64,000 nucleotides of DNA, taken from NCBI GenBank assembly GCA_022749295.1, contig CP062007.1, positions 1,922,001 to 1,986,000 of the forward strand, read 5' to 3'. How positions within the stretch are numbered: the first letter of the stretch is position 1; each line of letters opens with the position of its first letter. Shown here piece after piece: positions 1-9,898 of this stretch. The notes below the pieces were generated by a model. It made no database searches, was not told the DNA's origin, and worked only from the letters and a program-made list of their open reading frames with translations. Source of the stretch: Flavobacteriaceae bacterium GSB9 (lineage in GTDB: Bacteria; Bacteroidota; Bacteroidia; Flavobacteriales; Flavobacteriaceae). The translations under genes were made by a program, and so were the position numbers.

Positions 1-20
1 TTAATTTCTGATTGTTTCAT
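1..20 (-). CDS. rpmC: 50S ribosomal protein L29, N-terminal start only
   Basis: The reverse strand opens with ATG at position 20 and reads MKQSEI before the window ends. This matches the usual beginning of flavobacterial L29. It sits 13 nt after the rplP stop, where rpmC always follows rplP in the S10 operon. Only six complete codons are visible, so the call rests mainly on gene order. Confidence 0.8.
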
Positions 21-33
21 AATATCAAATAAA

Positions 34-453
34 TTATGCTTCGTAATCTCTAGCAATTATAAACTTAGTCTTTACCGGTAGTTTTTGTGCTGCAAGGCGC
101 AATGCTTCTCTTGCAATGTCTAATGGCACACCACCTACTTCAAAAAGCACTCGTCCTGGTTTTACTACGGCTACCCATAGTTCTACAGCACCTTTACCTT
201 TACCCATACGTACTTCAAGAGGCTTTTTTGTGATTGGCTTGTCTGGAAATATTTTAATCCAGAGTTGCCCTTCTCTTTTCATGTAACGTGTAGCGGCGAT
301 ACGCGCTGCTTCTATTTGACGCGATGTTATAAACACAGAGTCTAATGCTTTTATTCCAAAAGTCCCACTTGAAAGTTGGTGCCCTCTACCGGCATTACCT
401 TTCATGCGTCCTTTTTGCTGCTTACGAAATTTTGTTCTTTTTGGCTGTAACAT
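34..453 (-). CDS. rplP: 50S ribosomal protein L16
   Basis: The 139-aa protein has the full L16 length and the family start [16 protein letters not shown], followed by [16 protein letters not shown]16 is a late-assembly protein of the large subunit near the A site and the central protuberance. The basic loop [12 protein letters not shown] (about residues 78-89) contains the arginine region that is hydroxylated in some bacteria. It is co-transcribed with rpsC (21-nt gap) and rpmC. Nothing is unusual. Confidence 0.98.
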   Translation of the reverse strand: MLQPKRTKFRKQQKGRMKGNAGRGHQLSSGTFGIKALDSVFITSRQIEAARIAATRYMKREGQLWIKIFPDKPITKKPLEVRMGKGKGAVELWVAVVKPGRVLFEVGGVPLDIAREALRLAAQKLPVKTKFIIARDYEA

Positions 454-474
454 TTTTCTTTACTTTATAAAAAA

Positions 475-1191
475 TTACTTTCTACGACGAGGCCCTTTGT
501 TTCCACGTCCTCCTCCGCCTTTTCCACCTTTTTTGGATAAACCAACAAGTGGAGAAAGCTCTCTTTTACCGTATACTTCGCCTTTCATAATCCATACTTT
601 AACACCCAATCTACCATAAGTAGTGTGTGCCTCAACTAAAGCATAGTCAATATCGGCTCTAAAAGTTGATAAAGGAATTCGTCCTTCTTTGTAGTGTTCA
701 CTACGTGCCATTTCAGCTCCGTTTAAACGCCCACTAATTTGAATTTTTATTCCTTCTGCATTCATTCTCATGGTAGCAGCAATAGCCATTTTTATTGCAC
801 GACGGTAAGAGATACGATTCTCTATTTGACGGGCAATACTTGATGCTACTAAAAATGCATCCAGTTCAGGTCTTTTAATTTCAAAAATATTAATCTGAAC
901 TTCTTTACCAGTAATTTTTTTAAGCTCTTCTTTTAACTTGTCTACCTCTTGACCTCCTTTACCAATAATGATACCTGGGCGAGCCGTCGTGATAGTAACG
1001 GTTACAAGTTTTAAAGTTCTTTCAATAATTACTCTACTTACACTAGCTTTAGAAAGACGCGCGTGAACGTATTTTCTAATCTTATCGTCTTCGGCAAGTT
1101 TATCACCATAATCGTTTCCTCCGTACCAGTTAGATTCCCATCCTCTGATAATTCCTAAGCGATTTCCGATTGGATTTGTTTTTTGTCCCAT
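475..1191 (-). CDS. rpsC: 30S ribosomal protein S3
   Basis: The start is placed at the ATG at 1191, giving [13 protein letters not shown], the conserved S3 N terminus. The reading frame is open 12 codons further upstream, but that stretch lies in the rplV 3' end and is not conserved. The product is 238 aa with a KH domain (GxxG as [10 protein letters not shown], about residues 75-84) and the S3 C-terminal domain. The tail is rich in Gly, Lys and Arg ([17 protein letters not shown]). S3 forms part of the mRNA entry tunnel of the 30S subunit. Confidence 0.97.
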   Translation of the reverse strand: MGQKTNPIGNRLGIIRGWESNWYGGNDYGDKLAEDDKIRKYVHARLSKASVSRVIIERTLKLVTVTITTARPGIIIGKGGQEVDKLKEELKKITGKEVQINIFEIKRPELDAFLVASSIARQIENRISYRRAIKMAIAATMRMNAEGIKIQISGRLNGAEMARSEHYKEGRIPLSTFRADIDYALVEAHTTYGRLGVKVWIMKGEVYGKRELSPLVGLSKKGGKGGGGRGNKGPRRRK

Positions 1192-1198
1192 ACTCTTA

Positions 1199-1606
1199 TT
1201 AAGCTTGTGTGTTATTGTTAGCTCCAACCACTAATGTTACATGGTTTGAACGTTTTCTAATTCTGTGCGCACGACCTTGTGGTGCTGGACGCAATCTTTT
1301 TAACATTGATCCGCTATCCACTTTAATCTCTTTTACAAATAATTCTGCAGATTCAACATCGGCATCTTCATTTTTAGCTTGCCAGTTAGCAATAGCTGAT
1401 AATAACAACTTTTCTAAACGACCAGACGCTTCTTTATTGTTGAATTTTAAGATATTAAGTGCATTCTCTACCTTTTCACCTCTTACTAAATCGGCTACTA
1501 AGCGCATTTTTCTTGGTGACGTAGGACAATTATTAAGTTTTGCAAAAGCAACTTGCTTTTTAGCTTCCTTAATAGCGTCTGCCATTTGTTTTTTACGACT
1601 TCCCAT
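1199..1606 (-). CDS. rplV: 50S ribosomal protein L22
   Basis: This 135-aa protein carries the L22 core: [18 protein letters not shown], then the beta-hairpin region [24 protein letters not shown] that reaches into the peptide exit tunnel. About 20 extra N-terminal residues precede the core. The gene lies 7 nt before rpsC and 6 nt after rpsS, inside the S10 operon. Confidence 0.97.
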   Translation of the reverse strand: MGSRKKQMADAIKEAKKQVAFAKLNNCPTSPRKMRLVADLVRGEKVENALNILKFNNKEASGRLEKLLLSAIANWQAKNEDADVESAELFVKEIKVDSGSMLKRLRPAPQGRAHRIRKRSNHVTLVVGANNNTQA

Positions 1607-1612
1607 AGCTTA

Positions 1613-1891
1613 CTACTTTTTACCTTTGTTTTTAGCACCTGCATGCCCACGGAATGAACGTGTTGGTGAAAATTCTCCTAATTTATGACCTACCATGTTT
1701 TCAGTTACATATACTGGCACAAATTGGCGGCCGTTGTGCACTGCTATAGTTTGCCCAACAAAATCTGGAGTAATCATAGAGGCTCTAGACCAAGTTTTGA
1801 TTACAGTCTTTTTGTTAGCTTCAACATTTGCAGCTACCTTTCTTTCTAATTTATAATGAACGTAAGGTCCTTTTTTTAATGATCTTGCCAT
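1613..1891 (-). CDS. rpsS: 30S ribosomal protein S19
   Basis: The 92-aa product begins [15 protein letters not shown] and contains the S19 signature with [14 protein letters not shown] and [15 protein letters not shown]19 sits in the 30S head and contacts 16S rRNA and S13. It starts 3 nt after rplB ends, so translation is probably coupled. Confidence 0.98.
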   Translation of the reverse strand: MARSLKKGPYVHYKLERKVAANVEANKKTVIKTWSRASMITPDFVGQTIAVHNGRQFVPVYVTENMVGHKLGEFSPTRSFRGHAGAKNKGKK

Positions 1892-1894
1892 GTT

Positions 1895-2722
1895 TTATTT
1901 CTTTCTACGTTCTACAATATATTTGTTACTTGCTTTTGTTCTAGAACGTGTTCTATAACCTTTAGCTGGAATACCATTTCTAGATCTTGGGTGACCTCCT
2001 GAAGATTTACCTTCACCACCACCCATTGGGTGATCAATCGGGTTCATTACCACTGGTCTAGTTCTTGGTCTTCTACCTAACCATCTTGTTCTACCTGCTT
2101 TACCACTTACTTGTAAGATATGGTCTGAGTTAGAAACCACCCCAATAGTAGCCATACAAGTTCCAAGAATTAATCTTGTTTCACCTGAAGGTAATTTTAT
2201 CGTGGCAAACTTACCATCTCTTGCCATTAACTGAGCAAAAGCACCAGCACTACGAGCCATAACAGCTCCTTGTCCTGGACGCAGCTCTACACAAGAAATA
2301 ATAGTTCCTAATGGAATTTCACTTAACGGCATGGCATTACCAATTTCTGGAGCTACGCCTGTTTTACCAGATACAATGTTTTGCCCAACTTGTAAACCAT
2401 TTTGAGCAATTACATATCTTTTATCGCCATCTTGGTAGTTTACCAAAGCGATAAAAGCTGTTCTGTTTGGATCGTACTCTATAGACTTAACTTCGGCAGG
2501 GATTCCCGCTTTGTCTCTTTTAAAATCTACTAAACGATACTTTCTTTTATGACCGCCACCTATGTAGCGCATGGTCATTTTTCCTTGACTGTTTCTACCA
2601 CCAGACTTTTTATTCGGAACGAGCAAGCTCTTTTCCGGCTTATCAGTAGTTATGGCGTCATACCCATTTACTACTCTAAAACGCTGTCCTGGTGTGATTG
2701 GTTTTAATTTTCTTACTGACAT
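1895..2722 (-). CDS. rplB: 50S ribosomal protein L2
   Basis: The 275-aa protein is full length for L2. It has the N-terminal OB-like domain ([13 protein letters not shown]) and the C-terminal SH3-like region ending with [19 protein letters not shown], where the conserved His lies close to the peptidyl-transferase centre. It is followed by the basic tail typical of L2. The gene lies between rplW and rpsS. Confidence 0.98.
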   Translation of the reverse strand: MSVRKLKPITPGQRFRVVNGYDAITTDKPEKSLLVPNKKSGGRNSQGKMTMRYIGGGHKRKYRLVDFKRDKAGIPAEVKSIEYDPNRTAFIALVNYQDGDKRYVIAQNGLQVGQNIVSGKTGVAPEIGNAMPLSEIPLGTIISCVELRPGQGAVMARSAGAFAQLMARDGKFATIKLPSGETRLILGTCMATIGVVSNSDHILQVSGKAGRTRWLGRRPRTRPVVMNPIDHPMGGGEGKSSGGHPRSRNGIPAKGYRTRSRTKASNKYIVERRKK

Positions 2723-2733
2723 TGTTTGTCTAA

Positions 2734-3024
2734 TTACATGTTACTGTATAAATCAATCATTTCACCTTCCGCCAGTTGTACAATTGCCTTTTTAACAGCA
2801 TTTGTTTTACCATGTTGAAGACCTGTTTTTGTATAACGGGTTCTTCTATCTGGACGGACATTTATAGTACGAACTTTTTCAACAGAAACACCATAAGCAG
2901 CTTCAACTGCTTTTTTGATTTCTACCTTGTTCGCCTTTGTGTTCACCGCGAAAGTATAGCAGTTTCTTAACTCGCTATCTGCAGTCGCTTTTTCTGTGAT
3001 TATAGGTTTAATTAAGATACTCAT
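2734..3024 (-). CDS. rplW: 50S ribosomal protein L23
   Basis: The 96-aa product begins [13 protein letters not shown] and has the L23 motif [16 protein letters not shown]23 lies at the peptide tunnel exit, where trigger factor and SRP dock. It is spaced 7 nt from rplD and 11 nt from rplB in the operon. It has the standard length and no oddities. Confidence 0.97.
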   Translation of the reverse strand: MSILIKPIITEKATADSELRNCYTFAVNTKANKVEIKKAVEAAYGVSVEKVRTINVRPDRRTRYTKTGLQHGKTNAVKKAIVQLAEGEMIDLYSNM

Positions 3025-3031
3025 CTGTTTC

Positions 3032-3661
3032 TTATTTACTTAAGTTTGATTCTATTCCTTCTATAGCTCCTTCTAAAAGCACCACCTGATTTGCATTCAT
3101 TATTTTGTATGTGCTTAATTCTGAAGCTGTTACAACTTCCGAGCCTTTTAAATTGCGCGACGACAAATATACGTTATTATTTGACCCACCCAACACAAAC
3201 AGAGACTTTTTGTTGTCTAACTCTAAGGCTTTCAATACTGCAGTGAAGTTTTTTGTTTTTGGAGCATCAAAATTAAAGTCTTCTAAAACTGTAATTGATT
3301 TTTCTCCTGCTTTAATACTTAATGCAGATTTACGTGCTAAACGCTTAAGGTTTTTGTTAAGTTTGAAACTGTAGTTTCTTGGTCTTGGACCAAACATACG
3401 GCCACCACCTTTAAAAACTCCAGACTTAATGCTACCTGCTCTTGCAGTACCAGTTCCTTTTTGTTTTTTAATTTTACGTGTACTTCCGGCAATCTCTCCT
3501 CTTTCTTTAGATTTGTGAGTACCTTGACGTTGGTTTGCTAAATATTGTTTAACATCCAAATATACAGCGTGATTATTAGGCTCAATAGCAAACACATCTT
3601 TAGAAAGGTCTGCCTTTCTACCTGTGTCTTTTCCGTTTATATCTAAAACTGCTACTTTCAT
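3032..3661 (-). CDS. rplD: 50S ribosomal protein L4
   Basis: The 209-aa protein has the L4 fold, with the extended basic loop seen as GSTRKIKKQKGTGTARAGS and GGGRMFGPRPRNYS that lines the exit tunnel. The first base of its ATG is the last base of the rplC stop (TAATG), so the two are translationally coupled. In gammaproteobacteria L4 represses its own S10 operon through a leader RNA. Whether it acts on the hairpins upstream of rplC here is unknown. Confidence 0.97.
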   Translation of the reverse strand: MKVAVLDINGKDTGRKADLSKDVFAIEPNNHAVYLDVKQYLANQRQGTHKSKERGEIAGSTRKIKKQKGTGTARAGSIKSGVFKGGGRMFGPRPRNYSFKLNKNLKRLARKSALSIKAGEKSITVLEDFNFDAPKTKNFTAVLKALELDNKKSLFVLGGSNNNVYLSSRNLKGSEVVTASELSTYKIMNANQVVLLEGAIEGIESNLSK

Positions 3662-4278
3662 TACTTTCTAATAATTACATAAGAGTTTTTATGACCAGGC
3701 ACACAACCTTTTACAACAAGTAGGTTCTTTTCAGCAACTACTTTCAACACTCTTAAATTTTCAACTTTCACTTTTTCACCACCCATTCTTCCGGCCATTT
3801 TCATGCCTTTGAATACTCTAGCAGGATAAGAAGCGGCTCCAATAGAACCCGGTGCTCTTAAACGGTTGTGCTGACCGTGGGTAGCTTGACCTACACCACC
3901 AAAACCATGACGTTTTACAACACCTTGGAATCCTTTTCCTTTTGAAACTCCAGACACATCAACAAATTCACCTTCTACAAAGTGATCTACTGTGATAGAA
4001 TCTCCTAATTTGTACTCCTCCTCAAAACCTTTGAACTCAACAACTTTGCGTTTTACAGAAGTACCCGCTTTTTTGGCATGACCGATGTCTGCCTTTGTAG
4101 CGCTTTTTTCTGTCGCGTCATCGAAACCTAATTGTACGGCTTCGTAGCCGTCAACTTCTTCAGTTCTGACTTGGGTAACGATACATGGGCCAGCTTCGAT
4201 TACAGTACAAGGAATATTTTTCCCGTTTTCATCGAAAATGCTGGTCATACCGATTTTTTTTCCAATTAACCCAGACAT
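3661..4278 (-). CDS. rplC: 50S ribosomal protein L3
   Basis: The 205-aa protein begins [19 protein letters not shown] and has the L3 signature around [16 protein letters not shown] and [24 protein letters not shown], the loop that approaches the peptidyl-transferase centre. It is preceded by a 143-nt spacer, unusually long for this operon, which holds two hairpins. It overlaps rplD by one base. Confidence 0.97.
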   Translation of the reverse strand: MSGLIGKKIGMTSIFDENGKNIPCTVIEAGPCIVTQVRTEEVDGYEAVQLGFDDATEKSATKADIGHAKKAGTSVKRKVVEFKGFEEEYKLGDSITVDHFVEGEFVDVSGVSKGKGFQGVVKRHGFGGVGQATHGQHNRLRAPGSIGAASYPARVFKGMKMAGRMGGEKVKVENLRVLKVVAEKNLLVVKGCVPGHKNSYVIIRK

Positions 4279-4315
4279 AATTTAATTATTAATTTATTTA
4301 TTACTTGTTTAAAAA

Positions 4316-4349
4316 ATTTCAGGGACAAAATACCTTTCGTCCCTGAAAT
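4316..4349 (-). terminator. Hairpin plus U-run between rpsJ and rplC (candidate attenuator)
   Basis: Read on the minus strand, the spacer RNA forms a perfect 11-bp stem (ATTTCAGGGAC pairing with GTCCCTGAAAT, 12-nt loop) followed directly by a run of U. This is the layout of an intrinsic terminator, but it lies inside the ribosomal operon 37 nt before the rplC start. It may attenuate or process the transcript. The structure is seen in the sequence; its regulatory role is inferred. Confidence 0.6.
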
Positions 4350-4378
4350 GTATTTTTCCGTTTTTCCCGCGACCGCAT

Positions 4379-4417
4379 CGGTGGGACATGTGTTGCGGCC
4401 ACATCATGTGGCCACCG
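4379..4417 (-). promoter_or_regulatory. GC-rich stem-loop downstream of rpsJ
   Basis: The pairs CGGTGG (4379-4384) and CCACCG (4412-4417) enclose a palindrome GGCCACAT-C-ATGTGGCC at 4397-4413. On the transcript this would form just after the rpsJ stop and before the hairpin at 4316-4349. It is much richer in GC than the surrounding DNA. It could be the sensory half of a leader-like element or an RNA processing site. Confidence 0.45.
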
Positions 4418-4421
4418 TTTA

Positions 4422-4727
4422 TTAAACCTTAATCTCTACTTCAACACCACTTGGCAACTCAAGTTTCATCAAGGCATCAATGGTTTTTGATGACGACGAG
4501 TAAATATCCATCAATCTTTTATAAGATGATAATTGGAATTGCTCTCTTGATTTCTTGTTTACGTGCGGAGAACGTAATACAGTAAAGATTTTTTTGTGAG
4601 TTGGTAATGGAATTGGTCCAGTTACAACAGCTCCAGTACTTTTTACTGTTTTTACAATCTTATCGGCAGATTTATCTACCAAGTTGTGATCGTAAGATTT
4701 TAATTTTATTCTGATTTTTTGACTCAT
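4422..4727 (-). CDS. rpsJ: 30S ribosomal protein S10
   Basis: The 101-aa protein begins [20 protein letters not shown] and includes [28 protein letters not shown], the S10 signature. S10 is in the 30S head and also serves as NusE in transcription antitermination. That is of note because a terminator-like hairpin lies immediately downstream. It starts 11 nt after fusA ends, and tuf is absent at this junction. Confidence 0.98.
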   Translation of the reverse strand: MSQKIRIKLKSYDHNLVDKSADKIVKTVKSTGAVVTGPIPLPTHKKIFTVLRSPHVNKKSREQFQLSSYKRLMDIYSSSSKTIDALMKLELPSGVEVEIKV

Positions 4728-4738
4728 TTTCTTAGATT

Positions 4739-6865
4739 TTAAGCTTCAACACCTTTAGCTGCTTTTATCACTTCATCAGAAATATTCTGAGGTGTTTCAG
4801 CATAATGCGAAAATTCCATTGTTGACGTTGCACGACCTGATGATAATGTTCTTAATGTCGTAACATATCCAAACATTTCCGATAGTGGCACCATAGCTTT
4901 CACTACTTTGGCACCTGCCCTATCGCTCATGTCGCTAACTTGACCTCTTCTTCTGTTCAAATCACCTACGATATCACCCATATTTTCTTCTGGAGTAATT
5001 ACTTCAAGTTTCATCATTGGCTCCATGATTACAGCTTTTGCAGCTTTTGCAGCAGCTTTGAAACCAAGTTTTGCAGCCAATTCGAATGATAATTGATCAG
5101 AATCCACGTCGTGGTAAGAACCATCGGTTAATGTTACTTTCATAGCATCAACTTCGTATCCTGCTAAAGGCCCGTTAACCATTGCCATTTGGAATCCTTT
5201 TTCTACTGAAGGGATAAATTCCTTAGGAACGTTACCACCTTTAATTTCAGAAACAAATTCAAGACCATGTTTGCCTTCTTCAGCTGGTTCAATTGTAAAT
5301 ACAATGTCGGCGAATTTACCACGTCCACCAGATTGTTTCTTGTAGACCTCTCTGTGCTCGGCACGTTGCGTAATCGCTTCTTTGTACTCTACTTGTGGTT
5401 GACCTTGGGTTACCTCTACCTTAAACTCACGCTTAAGACGGTCAACAATAATATCTAAATGAAGCTCACCCATTCCAGAAATAATTGTCTGTCCTGAAGC
5501 TTCGTCTGTTCTAGCCGTGAACGTTGGATCTTCTTCAGCTAATTTAGCCAAAGCCATACCTAACTTATCTACGTCTGCCTTAGTTTTTGGCTCAACCGCG
5601 ATACCAATTACTGGATCAGGGAATTCCATTGATTCTAAAACAATTGGATGCTTTTCATCTGATAACGTATCACCAGTTTTAATATCTTTAAAACCTACGG
5701 CCGCACCAATATCTCCAGCTTCGATAAAATCGATAGCGTTTTGTTTGTTCGAATGCATTTGGTAAATACGAGAGATACGCTCTTTTTTACCAGAACGGTT
5801 GTTCATCACATAAGAACCTGCATCTAAACGACCTGAATAAGCACGGAAGAATGCTAAACGACCAACAAAAGGGTCGGTAGCAATTTTAAATGCCAATGCT
5901 GAAAAAGGGGCTTTAGCGTCTGGTTTACGAGTTTCTTCTTCTCCTGTGTTTGGATTTGTACCCACTACATTATCTCTATCTAAAGGAGAAGGCAAATAAC
6001 GACACACAGCATCCAACAAGAACTGAACACCTTTATTTTTAAATGAAGAACCACAAACCATTGGAATGATAGCCATATCCATTACAGCAGCTCTAAGTGC
6101 AGCATGCACTTCGTCTTCTGTAATAGAATCTTCATCTTCCATGAATTTTTCAAGAAGGTTCTCGTCGTAAGTAGCAACCTCTTCAATTAAAAGCGCACGA
6201 TACTTACGAGCCTCTTCTTTTAATTCTTCTGGGATATCGATTACGTCAAAAGTAGCTCCCTGGGTTTCGTCGTGCCATACAACGGCTCTGTTTTTCACTA
6301 AGTCGATGATACCTTTGAAATCCATTTCATCACCGATGTTCAACACAATCGGCACAGCGTTAGATTTCAACATATCTTTTACTTGCTGACACACAGCCAA
6401 GAAGTTTGAGCCTTGACGATCCATTTTATTTACGAAACCAATACGTGGCACTTTATAGTTGTCTGCAAGTCTCCAGTTAGTTTCAGATTGTGGCTCAACA
6501 CCATCAACCGCACTAAACAAGAAAACCAAACCATCCAATACACGTAACGAACGATTTACCTCTACTGTAAAGTCAACGTGGCCCGGAGTATCAATAATAT
6601 TGAAGTGATAATCCATCGTTTCTGGTAGTGGTTGCGCATTTTCCATTGGAAATTTCCATGTACAAGTTGTCGCTGCAGATGTAATGGTAATACCACGCTC
6701 CTGCTCTTGCTCCATCCAGTCCATAGTAGCCGCACCATCATGCACCTCACCAATTTTATGGGAAACTCCTGTATAATAAAGTATACGCTCTGTTGTTGTT
6801 GTTTTACCAGCATCAATATGAGCGGCAATACCAATATTTCTTGTATATTTTAAATCTCTTGCCAT
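4739..6865 (-). CDS. fusA: Translation elongation factor G
   Basis: The 708-aa GTPase drives ribosomal translocation. G1 is [19 protein letters not shown] (about residues 14-32), G3 is DTPGHVDF and G4 is NKMD. These are followed by domains II-V, including the domain IV segment [11 protein letters not shown] and a C-terminal [12 protein letters not shown]-type end. Full length argues against a mitochondrial-type or recycling-only paralogue. It sits in the classical str position between rpsG and rpsJ. Confidence 0.97.
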   Translation of the reverse strand: MARDLKYTRNIGIAAHIDAGKTTTTERILYYTGVSHKIGEVHDGAATMDWMEQEQERGITITSAATTCTWKFPMENAQPLPETMDYHFNIIDTPGHVDFTVEVNRSLRVLDGLVFLFSAVDGVEPQSETNWRLADNYKVPRIGFVNKMDRQGSNFLAVCQQVKDMLKSNAVPIVLNIGDEMDFKGIIDLVKNRAVVWHDETQGATFDVIDIPEELKEEARKYRALLIEEVATYDENLLEKFMEDEDSITEDEVHAALRAAVMDMAIIPMVCGSSFKNKGVQFLLDAVCRYLPSPLDRDNVVGTNPNTGEEETRKPDAKAPFSALAFKIATDPFVGRLAFFRAYSGRLDAGSYVMNNRSGKKERISRIYQMHSNKQNAIDFIEAGDIGAAVGFKDIKTGDTLSDEKHPIVLESMEFPDPVIGIAVEPKTKADVDKLGMALAKLAEEDPTFTARTDEASGQTIISGMGELHLDIIVDRLKREFKVEVTQGQPQVEYKEAITQRAEHREVYKKQSGGRGKFADIVFTIEPAEEGKHGLEFVSEIKGGNVPKEFIPSVEKGFQMAMVNGPLAGYEVDAMKVTLTDGSYHDVDSDQLSFELAAKLGFKAAAKAAKAVIMEPMMKLEVITPEENMGDIVGDLNRRRGQVSDMSDRAGAKVVKAMVPLSEMFGYVTTLRTLSSGRATSTMEFSHYAETPQNISDEVIKAAKGVEA

Positions 6866-6871
6866 TTCTTA

Positions 6872-7348
6872 TTAAAATCTAAAGTGAGAGAATGCTTTGT
6901 TAGCCTCTGCCATTTTATGAGTATCTACTCTTTTCTTAACTGCCGCCCCTTCTTCTTTAGCTGCTGCTAAAATTTCTGAAGCTAAACGCAACGCCATTGA
7001 TTTCTCATTACGCTTTCTAGCATAACTAATCAACCATTTCATGGCTGTTGAAACTTTTCTGTCTGGACGAATTTGCATTGGGATTTGAAATGTTGCTCCA
7101 CCAACACGACGGCTACGCACTTCAACGTGAGGCATCACATTAGACAAAGCGTCTTTCCAAATTTCCAAAGCTGTTTTTTCTTCGTCAGTTTTTTTCGAAT
7201 CTACAATATCAATAGCATCGTAGAATACTTTAAAAGCCACAGACTTTTTACCATCCCACATCATCATGTTAACGAAACGCGTCACTAACTGATCGTTAAA
7301 CCGTGGATCCGGTAAAAGCGGTCTCTTTTTTGCTGCTCTTTTTCTCAT
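6872..7348 (-). CDS. rpsG: 30S ribosomal protein S7
   Basis: The 158-aa product has the S7 sequence [19 protein letters not shown], then [17 protein letters not shown] and [18 protein letters not shown]7 nucleates assembly of the 30S head and contacts the E site. It lies 21 nt after rpsL and 6 nt before fusA. Confidence 0.98.
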   Translation of the reverse strand: MRKRAAKKRPLLPDPRFNDQLVTRFVNMMMWDGKKSVAFKVFYDAIDIVDSKKTDEEKTALEIWKDALSNVMPHVEVRSRRVGGATFQIPMQIRPDRKVSTAMKWLISYARKRNEKSMALRLASEILAAAKEEGAAVKKRVDTHKMAEANKAFSHFRF

Positions 7349-7369
7349 GTCTTCTTCTTAAAGTTTTAA

Positions 7370-7744
7370 TTACTTTTTAGGGCGTTTTGCACCATACTTA
7401 GATCGACGTTGCGTACGGCCGTTAACACCTGCGGTATCAAGCGCGCCACGCACAATGTGATATCTAACACCTGGTAAATCTTTTACCCTTCCACCTCTAA
7501 CCAATACTATCGAGTGCTCTTGCAGATTGTGCCCTTCACCGCCAATGTATGCATTCACCTCATTTCCGTTTGTTAAACGAACCCTTGCTACCTTACGCAT
7601 TGCTGAGTTAGGTTTTTTAGGCGTTGTTGTATAAACACGAGTACATACACCACGTCTTTGCGGACAAGAATCCAAAGCAGCCGATTTACTCTTCTTGGTT
7701 ATTTTGGCTCTTCCTTTTCTTACTAATTGCGAAATTGTTGGCAT
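7370..7744 (-). CDS. rpsL: 30S ribosomal protein S12
   Basis: The 124-aa S12 is the first gene of the operon. The decoding-site loops are seen as [17 protein letters not shown] and [17 protein letters not shown]. The lysines at which streptomycin-resistance changes usually occur (PKKPNS and RVKDLPG) are unchanged, so the gene looks wild type. A complete Bacteroidota promoter lies 43-73 nt upstream of its ATG. Confidence 0.98.
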   Translation of the reverse strand: MPTISQLVRKGRAKITKKSKSAALDSCPQRRGVCTRVYTTTPKKPNSAMRKVARVRLTNGNEVNAYIGGEGHNLQEHSIVLVRGGRVKDLPGVRYHIVRGALDTAGVNGRTQRRSKYGAKRPKK

Positions 7745-7786
7745 AAATTTTTATATAAATTTTAAAATCCTCTATTTAGAGGGCTG

Positions 7787-7817
7787 CAAAGGTAGAAATT
7801 AAAATGAATAATTCAAA
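7787..7817 (-). promoter_or_regulatory. Promoter of the rpsL (str-S10) operon
   Basis: On the minus strand TTTG (7817-7814) is followed after 19 nt by TACCTTTG (7794-7787). This matches the Bacteroidota consensus TTTG-N19-21-TAnnTTTG in both elements and in spacing. Transcription should begin near 7780, giving a leader of about 37 nt before the rpsL ATG at 7744. Confidence 0.8.
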
Positions 7818-7920
7818 TCCTAATTCATTAATTTTCAGTTGAATTTAAAAATTATAGGGCCCAACATATTATTAGCTTGAATTTTCCGTTAGATTTACAT
7901 CGAAAAACCGTCCGTTTTAA

Positions 7921-9612
7921 GTGTTCAAACAGCGAATTTTATACCTTATTATATATGTGATTTTTTCTTCGGAAGGATTTTGCCAAAACCTATCGTTAAA
8001 AATCACTGGTAAAACCGAGGTTGAGAACCAAACCATCGACTCACTTAATCACACTAAAACCCACAAAGATTATAATTCAATAAAAGCTGAAGTCGATTCG
8101 GTACAAAATACACTTTACAAATTAGGCTACATTGAAAACGAAACAAAGCACATTAAAAGAGTAAACGATTCATTATTCGTTGCCCAAATTTCATTAAACC
8201 ATAAATTCAATACCATACATATATACTACGACGAAAATATTGTTGACCGTTCCATATTAAATCAAGTTTCTGGCACCGTTTTTAAAGACTATTTTAAAAT
8301 AAAATTCCATGAACTGGAAAACGCCATAAACTCCATATCCAATGAAATTTCAAAAAAAGGCTATCCCTTTTCAAAACTCCAACTCTCAAATATTAAAATT
8401 AGAGACAACAACAGCCTTGAAGCCACACTTGGCGTTGACACCAATCAGAAAAAACGTACTGTTGATGATATCATAATAAAAGGGTACGAGAAATTCCCGC
8501 AGGCTTACATCAAACATTTTCTAAAAATAAAACCTTCGCAAGTTTTTGACTTGCAAACCGTAAAAAACAAGACCGAACAGCTTGCAAACCTCAATTTTGC
8601 CAACGAACTCAAACCACCCGAAGTTTTATTTTCAAAAGACTCTACTATTTTATACTTATACATTGAAAAAAGAGCAAGCAACGCATTTGATGGGTTTTTA
8701 GGCTTCGGCAGCAACGAAAACACCAATAAACTTGAGTTTGACGGTTACTTAAATTTAAACCTAACAAACAACCTACATTATGGCGAATCGCTACAGCTAC
8801 TGTACAAAAGTGACGAAAACGACCAAAAAACCTTTGAGGCCAATACCTCATTGCCATATTTGTTCAAATCGCCCATTGGTATCGATTTATCCCTGAGGAT
8901 TTTCAAAAAAGACACCTCGTTCACTACCGCGAGTCAAATGGCAAAACTACATTACCAGATAAACCCTAAACACAAGATTTTTACTGGAATCAATTCAACC
9001 GAATCAAACTATTTGCGCTCTACAGCTTCAACCACAATTCAAGATTTTAAAACCAACCTCTTTAGTATTGGGCACACATACACCAACCCACAAGCTTATG
9101 ATGTGTTATTTCCTATAAAGTCACATCTTTCGATTGAAACCAGCATGGGAAAAAGAAAAACTGATATTCACACCCAAAAACAAGTCCATTTAAACCTAGA
9201 TGCCTTTCATATATTCAACTTAAACCATAAAAACTCCATTTATTTAAGAACGCGTAGCGCTTATTTGTCTAGCGACACTTATTTTGAAAACGAACTATTT
9301 CGCTTTGGGGGCATCAACTCTATTAGAGGTTTTGAAGAAAACAGTCTTTTTGCTTCGCTTTATACCTATATGAATACTGAATATAGGTTTCGGTTAAGCA
9401 ATTCAATATATATACACAGCGTTTTTGACGCCGGCTATTTTGAGAACAAAATTACCATAACCAAACAAAAACTGTTTGGCTATGGTTTTGGTTTTGGCTT
9501 ACTAACGAAAGCGGGGCTTTTTAAATTGAATTACGCCAACGGCAAGACCGAAGATTCCAATTTTAAACTATCAGACTCTAAGATCCACTTGAGCTTAACA
9601 GCTAATTTTTAG
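7921..9612 (+). CDS. Omp85-family outer-membrane protein (POTRA plus beta-barrel)
   Basis: This 563-aa protein starts with GTG; the first 22 residues (FKQRILYLIIYVIF...GFCQ) look like a signal peptide. Residues about 55-250 contain POTRA-like segments, including TVDDIIIKGYEKFPQAYI. The C-terminal half shows alternating beta-strands and the Omp85 loop-6 motif SIRGFEEN near residue 469, and the chain ends in Phe. Members insert or translocate outer-membrane proteins or lipids (BamA, TamA). At this size, with few POTRA units, it is not the main BamA. It diverges from the ribosomal operon and appears monocistronic. The substrate is unknown. Confidence 0.75.
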   Translation: MFKQRILYLIIYVIFSSEGFCQNLSLKITGKTEVENQTIDSLNHTKTHKDYNSIKAEVDSVQNTLYKLGYIENETKHIKRVNDSLFVAQISLNHKFNTIHIYYDENIVDRSILNQVSGTVFKDYFKIKFHELENAINSISNEISKKGYPFSKLQLSNIKIRDNNSLEATLGVDTNQKKRTVDDIIIKGYEKFPQAYIKHFLKIKPSQVFDLQTVKNKTEQLANLNFANELKPPEVLFSKDSTILYLYIEKRASNAFDGFLGFGSNENTNKLEFDGYLNLNLTNNLHYGESLQLLYKSDENDQKTFEANTSLPYLFKSPIGIDLSLRIFKKDTSFTTASQMAKLHYQINPKHKIFTGINSTESNYLRSTASTTIQDFKTNLFSIGHTYTNPQAYDVLFPIKSHLSIETSMGKRKTDIHTQKQVHLNLDAFHIFNLNHKNSIYLRTRSAYLSSDTYFENELFRFGGINSIRGFEENSLFASLYTYMNTEYRFRLSNSIYIHSVFDAGYFENKITITKQKLFGYGFGFGLLTKAGLFKLNYANGKTEDSNFKLSDSKIHLSLTANF

Positions 9613-9898
9613 CTAAAACCACTCCATTTTAAAATTTAAAACTAAAAAAATTTCGGTCTAGCGAAAAGTCCAAGAAAATTGAAGCACCAAAACATTATGC
9701 ATGCATAAATAAATGATTTCCAAACAAAAGAATTAACAACAAACCCAAAAAATTTTTAAATTATATTATCTCTTTCCCGCTTTTTGATGCAAAATGCACA
9801 ATATATTTTAAACCCAAATTGAAATTTTAACGGGAAATTATTGTTTAATTAACTTTATTTTAGGATTTTTGACATTGACTAATTCAAATAATTATAAA
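9613..9898 (+). other. Gene-free leader before susC
   Basis: This 286-nt AT-rich stretch has no open reading frame of note. It should hold the promoter of the SusC/SusD operon. The closest -7 match is TAACTTTA at 9850-9857, without a well-placed -33 TTTG, so no promoter is called. No sigma/anti-sigma pair or hybrid two-component regulator is adjacent. Confidence 0.5.

Noticed and set aside
1192-1227. Longer rpsC start at 1227
   Set aside because: The 12 extra residues overlap the rplV coding end and precede the conserved MGQKTNPIG start.
4379-4417. GC-rich block as a known riboswitch
   Set aside because: No ligand-binding consensus could be recognised; only simple stems are visible.
9869-9898. 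TTG-initiated longer SusC
   Set aside because: The ATG at 9899 begins a standard signal peptide; the extra ten residues would spoil it.
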